Assembly: GCA_017470525.1 (NCBI GenBank)
Contig: JAFUYM010000050.1
Location: forward strand, 1 to 40,319
Source: Bacteroidaceae bacterium
GTDB taxonomy: Bacteria; Bacteroidota; Bacteroidia; Bacteroidales; Bacteroidaceae
Reading direction: 5' to 3'
Length of the DNA: 40,319 nucleotides
Below, piece after piece: positions 32,619-39,896 of this stretch (position 1 is its first letter; every line of letters begins with the position of its first letter). The notes under the pieces are model-generated. The model did not search any database and was not told the origin of the DNA. It saw only the letters and a list, made by a program, of their open reading frames with translations. The position numbers and the translations under genes were made by a program.

Positions 32619-33356
32619 TCAGAACTTAACAACCACGTTGTCAAATGCAAAGTACTTAGGATGCTTCACGCCATAATCAGAACGGTCGCTTCCATCCACG
32701 TCGAATGTGAGTGATGTCACCTCGCCCAGCGAACTGAGGTCAATCTTCTTCCAAGTCTTGAGGATATTGCCGTCCTTTGCCAAGTCGAAAGTCACGGTGC
32801 CAGTTTCAGCATCGCCCTTCTTGCCGATAATCGTGACAGTCAGTTCACCGCTCTCAGCCAACGATGCAGCATAGCCGTCACCATTCTCCGTCACACCCAA
32901 CTGATAAGTGGTAGGAGACACATCCATTGACTTGATAAGACGAGCCACACCGTCAGAGAAACTGATGGAAGCAGGAGCATACACCACGGCAAAGTTGTTT
33001 GAGCCATTGCTCTTAGGCACAGCCAACTGATACTGGTAAGTGGCATGATTCGTAAGGTCATCATCAATATAATTGCTGATAGCCACACCACCTTCTGAAA
33101 AGCCGTACAAGCCGCCCCAAGCAGCAGTGAGCGAACTGGTCAGTTTTGAATTGGCATCACTCCACGAATAACTCACAGGCGTAGTGCCGCCATCGCCATA
33201 CAGCAAAGTGCCGCCATACTGAGGGTTGTCAATCAGCGCAGCCCAAGAGTCACCTTCAAAATTCAATGTACGAACATCTTCATCATCATCGCTACACGAT
33301 GTGAACGTAGCCATGCCCATGGCGAGCACAGCACAAGCCAAAAGATACTTTTTCAT
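32619..33356 (-). CDS. DUF4465 surface lipoprotein, candidate B12-binding protein
   Basis: A 245-residue lipoprotein. Cys21 (TFTSC) is followed by SDDDED, a strong acidic surface-export signal. The body is a beta-sandwich-type DUF4465 protein (LNFEGDSWAALIDNPQYGG near the start, YFAFDNVVVKF at the end). It is the first gene after the cobalamin riboswitch. I associate DUF4465 proteins with B12 loci and possibly with the B12-binding BtuH group, but this link is from memory and the symbol is left blank. The start at 33356 fits the signal peptide. Confidence 0.82.
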   Translation of the reverse strand: MKKYLLACAVLAMGMATFTSCSDDDEDVRTLNFEGDSWAALIDNPQYGGTLLYGDGGTTPVSYSWSDANSKLTSSLTAAWGGLYGFSEGGVAISNYIDDDLTNHATYQYQLAVPKSNGSNNFAVVYAPASISFSDGVARLIKSMDVSPTTYQLGVTENGDGYAASLAESGELTVTIIGKKGDAETGTVTFDLAKDGNILKTWKKIDLSSLGEVTSLTFDVDGSDRSDYGVKHPKYFAFDNVVVKF

Positions 33357-33429
33357 TTTTGTTGTTTAAATTAAAGTATGTAAATAAAAAGTTGATATGA
33401 TATCCTAACCCACGAGGACTCACTGTTTC

Positions 33430-33608
33430 AATACACAATGGCAGGTCTTCGGACTCGTCCTCCCCACCGCAAAACCTTCCCAAGCACTTCTCAAAGCCTC
33501 CTTCCCTTTTGTGGCTTCATGCTCAGTGGCAAACGTGCAGCAGAGATGGTGTGGACTCACCGCAGCGGGACTGTCGGGGATTTCCACCCCGTTCCCTTTT
33601 CATCGTCA
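33430..33608 (-). ncRNA. Cobalamin riboswitch
   Basis: Read on the minus strand, the conserved blocks come in order: AAAAGGGAACGGGGTGGAAA, TCCCCGACAGTCCCGC, GCCACTG, GGGAAGG twice, and the B12 box GTCCGAAGACCTGCC (33440-33454). It lies between a minus-strand promoter (33631) and the first gene of the B12 operon (33356). The ~70 nt between the B12 box and the start codon have no obvious U-tract terminator, which favours translational control. Confidence 0.95.
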
Positions 33609-33630
33609 TACTAACGAACCATTGCGAGTG

Positions 33631-33726
33631 CAAAGATACATAAAAATTTTGATGTATAAGAACGGCTCAATAAAAAAACATTGATTATCGGAACAAATTA
33701 TCGTCAACCTTTAGCTCGGCGTAGCC
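33631..33726 (-). repeat. Inverted repeat arm A with the B12 operon promoter
   Basis: This 96-bp segment is repeated inverted at 35117-35212 with three differences by eye. Its left edge is CAAAGATA (33631-33638), i.e. TATCTTTG on the minus strand, the -7 box for the B12 operon, with transcription starting just before the riboswitch. The arm also contains ATTATCGGAACAAATTA. Confidence 0.92.
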
Positions 33727-33752
33727 AATTAACGGTAATTTGTTCCGATAAT
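33684..33752 (-). terminator. 17-bp stem downstream of the ROK gene
   Basis: ATTATCGGAACAAATTA (33684-33700) pairs perfectly with TAATTTGTTCCGATAAT (33736-33752) around a 35-nt loop. On the minus strand the stem is followed by CAATGTTTTTTTATTG, a U-run five nt away. It could end the ROK transcript just before the B12 promoter. The long loop makes this uncertain, and an operator is possible. Confidence 0.5.
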
Positions 33753-33802
33753 TTTTGTTTCATTTTGCGATTGGCATTGCCTTCTTGCCGTCGTTCCAGG
33801 AA

Positions 33803-34777
33803 TCATTCTTCCCATCCGAGAGCCGAAGCACCAAGCACAGCGGCATTCGCGTTCATCAATCCGCTCACCAGGAACTTTGCCTTACCACGGAAAATCTTCA
33901 AGACCGCCTTGTTGTAAGACTCCTCAATCGGCTTCATGATCAAGTCGCCAGCCTTGCAAAGACCGCCAAAGAAGATGAACGCCTCAGGAGAAGAGAATGC
34001 CGCAAAGTCAGCACACGCCTCACCCAGCATCTTCCCCGTGAACTGGAAAATCTCGTTAGCCACCTCATCGCCCTTGCCAGCAGCAATCGACACATCGAGC
34101 GACTCAATCTCGTCGGCAGGCTTGTTTCTCAGCAGAGAAGGACGGTCCGTCGTCGCCAGAATCTCACGAGCCGTACGTGCCACACCCGTAGCCGAGCAAT
34201 AAGCCTCCAGACAGCCCGTGCGACCACATCCGCAAGTGCGTCCCTTCGGCCCCCTGTCCATGATGACGTGTCCCAGTTCGCCAGCAAAACCGTCGTGACC
34301 ATACAGCAACTGACCATTCACCACAATGCCCGAGCCCACACCCGTGCCGAGCGTGATGACGATAAAGTTCTTCATGCCACGGGCAGCGCCGTATGCCATC
34401 TCGCCCATTGCAGCAGCATTCGCATCATTCGTGAGGCGCACAGGCAGCCCCGCCAACTTATCAGAAAACATCTTTGCCAAAGGCACCACCCCGTCGTGTG
34501 CCCACGAAAGGTTCGGCGCATACTCAATGGTGCCGCTGTAATAATTGCCGTTCGGAGCACCGATGCCCATACCAGCAATCTTCTCGATGCCGCCCACCTG
34601 CTCAATGAGCGGTTTCAGGCACACGGTTCCAGCCTCCACAAACTCCTCGGCAGTCTTGTAAGCCTGCGTCTTGATTGAATCTTCTGCCGCGATGCTGCCA
34701 CGAGCATCCACAATTCCAAACACGGTGTTCGTACCTCCAAGGTCCACACCAATCACAAAAGGTTTCTGACTATCCAT
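33803..34777 (-). CDS. ROK-family sugar kinase (glucokinase-like)
   Basis: A 324-residue cytoplasmic kinase. The phosphate-binding D12-L-G-G-T-N, catalytic Asp118 (TNDANAAAMGE), GTGVGSG, E167-L-G-H170 and the zinc motif with C182, C184 and C189 (CGCGRTGC) are all present. ROK enzymes phosphorylate glucose or related hexoses such as N-acetylglucosamine or mannose. There is no HTH domain, so it is an enzyme rather than a repressor. A promoter at 35020 and a leader with a long hairpin precede it. It is the only gene enclosed by the 33631/35117 inverted repeat. Confidence 0.9.
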   Translation of the reverse strand: MDSQKPFVIGVDLGGTNTVFGIVDARGSIAAEDSIKTQAYKTAEEFVEAGTVCLKPLIEQVGGIEKIAGMGIGAPNGNYYSGTIEYAPNLSWAHDGVVPLAKMFSDKLAGLPVRLTNDANAAAMGEMAYGAARGMKNFIVITLGTGVGSGIVVNGQLLYGHDGFAGELGHVIMDRGPKGRTCGCGRTGCLEAYCSATGVARTAREILATTDRPSLLRNKPADEIESLDVSIAAGKGDEVANEIFQFTGKMLGEACADFAAFSSPEAFIFFGGLCKAGDLIMKPIEESYNKAVLKIFRGKAKFLVSGLMNANAAVLGASALGWEE

Positions 34778-34838
34778 ATAAAATAATTGTTTGTTAGGTT
34801 AATGATTTAAGTTTCGGGAGTTATTTTCGCCTACGGCG

Positions 34839-34964
34839 GACGAAGAAAAAACAGAAAAAAACAAGTAAAAACAGAGAAAAACATGTTCTTCGTCTAACAG
34901 AAATGAAACAAGAAAGACCTGTTTTTATTTGTTTTTACTTGTTTTTTTCTGTTTTTCTTTCGTC
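34839..34964. repeat. Long A/T-rich inverted repeat in the ROK leader
   Basis: Arms 34839-34873 and 34930-34964 (35 nt each) are complementary at about 33 positions. They are built of AACAG/AAACAAG-type A-runs and end in GACGAAG/CTTTCGTC. ACGCGAAGCGTAA follows at 34965-34977. Similar sequence occurs at 36363-36416 and 39897-40020, so this is a dispersed repeat. It would form a hairpin in the ROK mRNA leader. Confidence 0.85.
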
Positions 34965-35019
34965 ACGCGAAGCGTAAAAAGACACATCCGAAACTTGAGT
35001 TAATGATTGATTGATGGGA

Positions 35020-35027
35020 CAAAGATA
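35020..35027 (-). promoter_or_regulatory. -7 box for the ROK kinase gene
   Basis: CAAAGATA on the + strand is TATCTTTG on the minus strand, about 240 nt before the kinase start. Between 34778 and 35235 there are this promoter, the hairpin above, a TTACGCTTCG copy at 35035 and inverted repeat arm B; no gene is seen. Confidence 0.6.
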
Positions 35028-35116
35028 CGCTTTTTTACGCTTCGTGCCTTTATAAAAACAAAAAAAGATAAAAAAAGACAAGAAAAAACATTCTATTTTG
35101 TTTTCTTTTGTTTTTT

Positions 35117-35212
35117 GGCGACACCGAGCCAAAGGTTGACGATAATTTGTTCCGATAATCAATGTTTTTTTATTGAGCCGTTCTTATACATCAAAATTTT
35201 TATGTATCTTTG
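35117..35212 (+). repeat. Inverted repeat arm B with the esterase promoter
   Basis: Inverted partner of 33631-33726 (93 of 96 positions by eye). Its right edge is TATCTTTG (35205-35212), the -7 box that would drive the esterase gene starting at 35236. Both arms therefore direct transcription outward from the enclosed ROK gene. Confidence 0.92.
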
Positions 35213-35235
35213 CCCCATCAAAACCTGAAACAACA

Positions 35236-36090
35236 ATGAAAAAGATTCTCCTTTTTATGCTCAGCATCTTCAGTGCCTTCATGGCACAAGCACAACAACC
35301 CGCGTTCGACATCGACCTCTGGCAAAACGGCTTGCCCAACAGCAACGGCATCGACAAGACCCTGCCCTACGATGACTCCAAACAAAACTTCAAGCCCTCC
35401 ATCCGCGTCTTCCTGCCCGAGGCATCCAAAGCCACAGGCAGAGCCGTCGTGTGCTGCCCCGGCGGAGGCTACAGCCACCTGGCAACCGACCACGAAGGCT
35501 ACGACTGGGCACCCTACTTCAACGAACGCGGCATCGCCTTCATCGTCCTGAAATACCGCATGCCACACGCCAACACCGACGTGCCCATCAGCGACGCCAA
35601 AGAAGCACTTCGCATCGTCAGGGAAAACGCACAAAAATGGAACATCGACCCCAAGAAAGTAGGCATCATGGGCTCATCAGCAGGCGGCCACCTCGCCTCC
35701 ACCGTCGCCACCCACAGCGACCCGCAGACAGCCCCAGCCTTCCAGATACTCTTCTACCCCGTCATCACCTTCGACTACAAATACACCCACAAAGGCAGCC
35801 GCCACGGACTCATCGGCGAACAGGCAACCCAAGAAATGGTGGACCTCTACAGCAACGAAAAGCAGGTGACCACCCAAACGCCACCCGCCATCATGCTCCT
35901 CAGCGACGACGACACCGTAGTGCCCTCGCCCAACAGCGTGAACTACTACCTTGCCCTGAAGCGCAACCACATCAAAGCCACCATGCACATCTATCCCTCT
36001 GGCGGCCACGGTTGGGGCAACCGCACCAACTTCAAATACCACAACGAAATGCTGGCAGACCTCAGCGCATGGCTGGAAACCATCAAGTAA
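35236..36090 (+). CDS. Secreted alpha/beta hydrolase (carbohydrate-esterase-like)
   Basis: A 284-residue alpha/beta hydrolase with signal peptide (MKKILLFMLSIFSAFMAQAQ). The oxyanion region is CPGGGYSHLA. The nucleophile is Ser148 (GSSAGGHLAS), the acid lies in SDDDTVVP (about 226), and the base is His258 (GGHGWG). This pattern is seen in xylan acetyl esterases and related BD-FAE-like polysaccharide deacetylases. The start at 35236 gives the signal peptide and lies 24 nt after the promoter. Codons end strongly in C. It stands alone; no glycoside hydrolase is adjacent. Confidence 0.87.
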   Translation: MKKILLFMLSIFSAFMAQAQQPAFDIDLWQNGLPNSNGIDKTLPYDDSKQNFKPSIRVFLPEASKATGRAVVCCPGGGYSHLATDHEGYDWAPYFNERGIAFIVLKYRMPHANTDVPISDAKEALRIVRENAQKWNIDPKKVGIMGSSAGGHLASTVATHSDPQTAPAFQILFYPVITFDYKYTHKGSRHGLIGEQATQEMVDLYSNEKQVTTQTPPAIMLLSDDDTVVPSPNSVNYYLALKRNHIKATMHIYPSGGHGWGNRTNFKYHNEMLADLSAWLETIK

Positions 36091-36101
36091 TTTAAGTTTC
36101 G

Positions 36102-36362
36102 TATGTTTATTTGACTACGAATTTCACGAATTTGACGAATTTTTCCATGCGGATTGGAAAAACAATTGCCCGAAGCCGCAAGCGGCAACTAATTTCACGA
36201 ATGGCTAACGCGATATGAGGTGCGAACGGGATGGTGTTCGTATAACACATTCCCTGCCCGCAAGGCAAAATTCGTCAAATTCGTAGTGCAGTAGGCACTT
36301 CGTGTAATACCGTCCTTGTCCGCATGGCAAAATTCGTGAAATTCGTAGTTTAAATAAACATG
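36102..36362. repeat. ACGAATTT-repeat stem-loop region
   Basis: The spacer after the esterase gene contains inverted arms 36102-36153 and 36319-36362 (shared ATGTTTATTT, ACTACGAATTTCACGAATTT and CCATGCGGA), the left arm having one extra 9-nt GACGAATTT unit. A third copy in the same orientation as the right arm lies at about 36255-36287 (GCAAGGCAAAATTCGTCAAA). GGCTAACGCGATA at 36203-36215 matches part of the 12474/15112 repeats. No gene is seen in 36091-36425. Confidence 0.8.
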
Positions 36363-36416
36363 TTTTTCTCTGTTTTCCTTTATTTTCTTTTGTTTTTCTG
36401 AAGGTGCGAAGCGTAA
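36363..36416. repeat. T-rich dispersed repeat with GCGAAGCG end
   Basis: TTTTTCTCTGTTTTCCTTT, TTTTCTTTTGTTTTTCTGA and TGCGAAGCGTAAA form a single-arm member of the family seen as full hairpins at 34839-34977 and 39897-40020. It ends just after the ABC exporter's stop codon on the minus strand. Confidence 0.65.
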
Positions 36417-36425
36417 ATTTTCCCC

Positions 36426-38060
36426 TCACAACCTAACCACCTCATCACACAGCCGGCACACCTCCGTCCTGTGCGTGATGAAAATCATCGTCTTCTCAGG
36501 ATAATCCCTGAACAAATTCTCAAACAACAGCCGCTCCGTCTGCCCGTCCAGCGACGAACTGATCTCGTCCAGCAGCAAAACACTGCCCGGACGCAACAGA
36601 CCTCTTGCAATCGCAATGCGCTGAGCCTGACCCTCGCTCAGCCCGATGCCCCGTTCGCCCAACTCCGTGTCCAGCCCGTTCGCCATGTCGAACACAAAAT
36701 CAGCCATCGCCGCATGCAGCACCCGCCGCAACTCATCCTCCGTCGCCATCGGGTTCGCCAACAGCAAGTTATACCTCACCGAACCGCTCATCAGCGTGTT
36801 CCCCTGCGGCACAAACACAAAATTGCTCCTCGTGTTCGCCGACACCTCCACACGCCTCACCCCGTTATAAATCTCCACGCTACCCCCCTCAGGCTCAGCC
36901 AGCGCCAGCATCAGGCGGAACAGCGTCGTCTTGCCCACACCCGTCTGCCCCATCAGCGCCGTCTTGCTGCCCGGACGGAAATCCTGAGAGAAACGGTCGA
37001 AAATCCGGCGGTCGCCCGTCGCATAACTGAAACACAGCCCCTGCACACAGACACCCACCTGACCCTCCAGCACCTCAGCCTTCCGCTCAGCCTGCGCCTC
37101 CCTGCCGGCATCCTCCAGTTCCTGCAACCGCGTGATGCTTGCCGACGCATGGATAAACTGCGGAATCATGTTCAGCAAATTCAGAATCGGATGCTGCAAC
37201 TGGCTCACCAACTGCAAGAACGAAGTCATCACACCAAACGTAATCACCCCGTCGCGCAACTGCAAACCGCCCCACACAAACGCCAGCAGATAGCCCAAAC
37301 TGAAACTCGACGCCAGCAGCAGCCGCGTCACAGCCGTAAACCTCGTGCGCCTCAGCACCTTCCCCTTCAGCAGCCGCTGCATCTCGCTCAGCCTGCCCGT
37401 CACCCAGTCCTCGCTCTCCAGCGAACGCAACACCTCATTATGCTCCATCCCCTCCTGCACCAGCATCTGAATCAGACTCTCCTGCTGGCGGATGTCCAGC
37501 GTCATGTTCTTCAACTTATGCGCCAGCACCTTCCCAAACACCAGAAACAGCGGAGTCAGCACCAGCAGCATCCACGCCAGCCGCGCATCCATCGACTTCA
37601 TCAGCAGAAACGCGCCCAGCATCTGGAACACCATCACCACAAACTGAGGCACCGACGTCGTCGTCACCTCCGCAATCGCATCCAAGTCCTTCTCCAGCCT
37701 CGACGTCACATCCCCCGAATGCAACCGCTCCTCATACATCTGCCCCCTGAACAGATTGCTGAAAATCCGCAACCTGATCGCATTCGTCTGCCGAGTGTTC
37801 GCCGCCGTACTCATATAATAATACACCTGCCGCAGCACAATCCCCCCCAGCACCGTAGCCACCAGCCACAGCACCATCTCCACAATCTCATCCTCACTCC
37901 CCACCCTGATGGTGTAATCAATAAACCGCTTGCTCAGCCACACCATCAGCAGTCCCAGCACCACCTGCGACAAACCAATCACAATGCGCACACCCATGTT
38001 CAGCCTGATGCCCTCCATGTTGCGCCATATCCAACAAACATATTTCACCATACCCGCCAT
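36426..38060 (-). CDS. ABC transporter, fused permease/ATPase (exporter type)
   Basis: A 544-residue half-transporter. An ABC exporter membrane domain (about 20-310, five to six helices) is followed by the ATPase: Walker A GQTGVGKTT (371-379), Q419, signature LSEGQ (474-478), Walker B VLLLDE (494-499), D-loop SSLDG and switch His530. It would act as a homo- or heterodimer; no partner gene is adjacent and no substrate can be inferred. The start may be Met1 or Met4. It is not the missing B12 ATPase, because it has its own exporter-type membrane domain. Confidence 0.9.
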   Translation of the reverse strand: MAGMVKYVCWIWRNMEGIRLNMGVRIVIGLSQVVLGLLMVWLSKRFIDYTIRVGSEDEIVEMVLWLVATVLGGIVLRQVYYYMSTAANTRQTNAIRLRIFSNLFRGQMYEERLHSGDVTSRLEKDLDAIAEVTTTSVPQFVVMVFQMLGAFLLMKSMDARLAWMLLVLTPLFLVFGKVLAHKLKNMTLDIRQQESLIQMLVQEGMEHNEVLRSLESEDWVTGRLSEMQRLLKGKVLRRTRFTAVTRLLLASSFSLGYLLAFVWGGLQLRDGVITFGVMTSFLQLVSQLQHPILNLLNMIPQFIHASASITRLQELEDAGREAQAERKAEVLEGQVGVCVQGLCFSYATGDRRIFDRFSQDFRPGSKTALMGQTGVGKTTLFRLMLALAEPEGGSVEIYNGVRRVEVSANTRSNFVFVPQGNTLMSGSVRYNLLLANPMATEDELRRVLHAAMADFVFDMANGLDTELGERGIGLSEGQAQRIAIARGLLRPGSVLLLDEISSSLDGQTERLLFENLFRDYPEKTMIFITHRTEVCRLCDEVVRL

Positions 38061-38205
38061 ACGCTCTTATCTCTCCCCATATCATTATTTATAGATGCCC
38101 CCACCGTGCCGAGCGGTTCCGCCGCTCGTCCTCCCCTTCTCGCCCCTCAGCTCCTTCCCCTCTCCGCCGCTCCTCTCCTCCTTCTCCCCCCACCAAAAAT
38201 CCCCA

Positions 38206-38213
38206 CAAAGGTA
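38206..38213 (-). promoter_or_regulatory. -7 box for the ABC exporter gene
   Basis: CAAAGGTA on the + strand is TACCTTTG on the minus strand, about 145 nt before the exporter start. The rest of the 38061-38376 spacer is very C-rich on the plus strand and holds CACCAAAAATCC (38191 and 38309) and a GTTACCC pair (38271, 38283). Confidence 0.6.
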
Positions 38214-38356
38214 CTACTTTCTTTCCGTCCCCCCAAAAAAAACGCAAAAATTCCCAACCACCACCAATTTGTTACCCATTCTGTTACCCAAATGCTATGT
38301 TAACCCCCCACCAAAAATCCAACAGCCACCCTCATGGCTATTTCCCATTTATTCAC

Positions 38357-38364
38357 TACCTTTG
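38357..38364 (+). promoter_or_regulatory. -7 box for the integrase gene
   Basis: TACCTTTG (38357-38364) lies 12 nt before the ATG at 38377, so the mRNA would be nearly leaderless. It fixes the start at 38377 rather than the upstream in-frame ATG at 38095. Confidence 0.7.
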
Positions 38365-38376
38365 CTAAAAAAAATT

Positions 38377-39564
38377 ATGAAAACAGACATCAAACAACCC
38401 AAAACCAAAGAACCCGTAAGACTACGGTTCAAAAAACTCTCCAACAACAACCTCTCCATCTATCTTGACATCTACGCCAACGGAGAACGCAGTTACGAGT
38501 TCCTCCACCTCTACCTCATCCCCGAAGTCACCCCCGACGCCCGAATCATCAACCAGCACGTCCTCAAAGCAGCCCAAGCCATCAAGGCGCGGCGCATCAT
38601 CGACATCGCCAACGGACAGGCAGGCATCGGCTACAACGGGCAACTCTCCCGAATGAGAATCCACGAATACCTCCTCCACCACATCGAAAACAGCAAAAAG
38701 ACCCACCGGGGCAACAGTTACGTCACCTCCTGCAGCAACATGTACAACCACCTCGCCCAATACCTCGGCAAAAGAGCCAGGACCCTCAAAATGAGAGACA
38801 TCGACCTCGAAATCTGCAAAGGATTCGCCAAACACCTCAAGCACGCCCGCTCCTACACCGGCAAGCCCCTCTCAGGCGTCACCGCCTACCACTACTTCTG
38901 CTCCTTCAAAAGCATGCTCAACGAAGCAGCCATCGAGCAAGCCATCCCCACCAACCCCGTACTCCACATGAGGAAAAACGAAATGCCCCAACGCCCCCTC
39001 GTCACCAAGGAATTTCTCGACGCCGACGAAGTCGTCCGCCTCGCCAAAACCGCCTCCACCCACCTCCAGGTCAAGCAAGCCTTCCTCTTCAGTTGCTTCA
39101 CCGGGCTCCGCCTCAGCGACGTCCGCCAACTCAAATGGCGCAACATCACCAAGACCGACGGCATCCTCCGCTACTCCATCACCATGCAGAAAACCCAAGA
39201 ACCCATCACCAACAAACTCAACGCCGAAGCCATCAAATGGCTCCCGGCAAAAAAAGGCAAGCCCAACGAACTCGTCTTCAACCTCCCCTCCACCACCACC
39301 ATCGAAAAAGCAATCGCCCGGTGGTCGCGCAACGCCCACATCCTCAAGCACGTCACCTTCCACACCGCCCGCCACAGTTATGCCACCATGGCACTCATGG
39401 CAGGCACCGACCTCTACACCATCTCCAAACTCCTCGGGCACCGCGACATCAAAACCACCACCATCTACGCCGCCGTCATCGATGCCGCCCGCGACAACGC
39501 CATCGACAACATCTCCCAACTCTACCAGACCCACCTCAAGCAGCACCCCCGCATCCCCCTCTGA
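38377..39564 (+). CDS. Tyrosine recombinase/integrase (Bacteroidetes type)
   Basis: A 395-residue site-specific recombinase. It has an N-terminal arm-binding-like region (about 1-100), a SAM-like core-binding domain (about 95-195, IHEYLLHHIE to MLNEAAIEQAIPTNP) and a complete catalytic domain. The catalytic residues are R245 (FTGLRLSDV), K272 (MQKTQ), H329-x2-R332 (HTARHSYAT), H355 (LLGHRDIKT) and the nucleophile Y364 (TTIYA). Related proteins integrate conjugative transposons or invert promoters. No transfer, excisionase or cargo genes are visible up to the window end, so its element either lies beyond 40319 or is lost. Confidence 0.92.
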   Translation: MKTDIKQPKTKEPVRLRFKKLSNNNLSIYLDIYANGERSYEFLHLYLIPEVTPDARIINQHVLKAAQAIKARRIIDIANGQAGIGYNGQLSRMRIHEYLLHHIENSKKTHRGNSYVTSCSNMYNHLAQYLGKRARTLKMRDIDLEICKGFAKHLKHARSYTGKPLSGVTAYHYFCSFKSMLNEAAIEQAIPTNPVLHMRKNEMPQRPLVTKEFLDADEVVRLAKTASTHLQVKQAFLFSCFTGLRLSDVRQLKWRNITKTDGILRYSITMQKTQEPITNKLNAEAIKWLPAKKGKPNELVFNLPSTTTIEKAIARWSRNAHILKHVTFHTARHSYATMALMAGTDLYTISKLLGHRDIKTTTIYAAVIDAARDNAIDNISQLYQTHLKQHPRIPL

Positions 39565-39633
39565 CCCCGCCCTCCATCCCCCCGACATCCCCGCACGAAA
39601 GCCCGTCCCCAACCCGCTTTCGCCACCTCCCGA

Positions 39634-39725
39634 GGGGAGAGACTCACACCCCTTTAGGGGAGAGAGTCTCACCCTTCCAAGGGAGAGAGTCACTCCCCTC
39701 CAAGGGTAAGACTCTCTCCCCTTTT
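39634..39725. repeat. 23-24-bp tandem GGGGAGAGAGTC repeat after the integrase
   Basis: Four imperfect units begin at 39634, 39657, 39681 and 39704 (GGGGAGAGACTCAC, GGGGAGAGAGTCTC, GGGAGAGAGTCAC, then an inverted-looking GACTCTCTCCCC end). The units carry dyad symmetry, so the array can fold as hairpins. It lies 70 bp after the integrase stop. Confidence 0.8.
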
Positions 39726-39896
39726 CTGTCTCTTCCACCCTCCCCTCACCCCTCCACCCATCCCCCTCCCCACGGTGCTTCCACCCCCGCACAGAAGATT
39801 ATTTATCGCAGAATGTAATCTCACAATACCCATCCTTCCAATCCCTTTAATCCTTCCAATCCAGCCGCCTCGCGGTGATGTTTTTACCGCAAGCGG

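Noticed and set aside
33681-35162. Two frames on opposite strands that both begin MIIGTNYRQPLAR
   Set aside because: They are translations of the two arms of the 33631/35117 inverted repeat, which hold promoters, not genes.
36426-38060. The ABC protein as the missing B12 ATPase
   Set aside because: It is fused to an exporter-type membrane domain and stands alone with its own promoter; BtuD-type ATPases are stand-alone subunits.
36471-38303. A 610-codon open frame on the plus strand, longer than the gene opposite it
   Set aside because: Its translation is extremely rich in His, Gln, Arg and Pro with no domain. The opposite strand encodes an ABC exporter with all ATPase motifs. The open frame is a by-product of skewed composition.
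39634-39725. Possible short CRISPR array
   Set aside because: Units are 23-24 bp, contiguous and imperfect with no unique spacers, and no cas genes are present.
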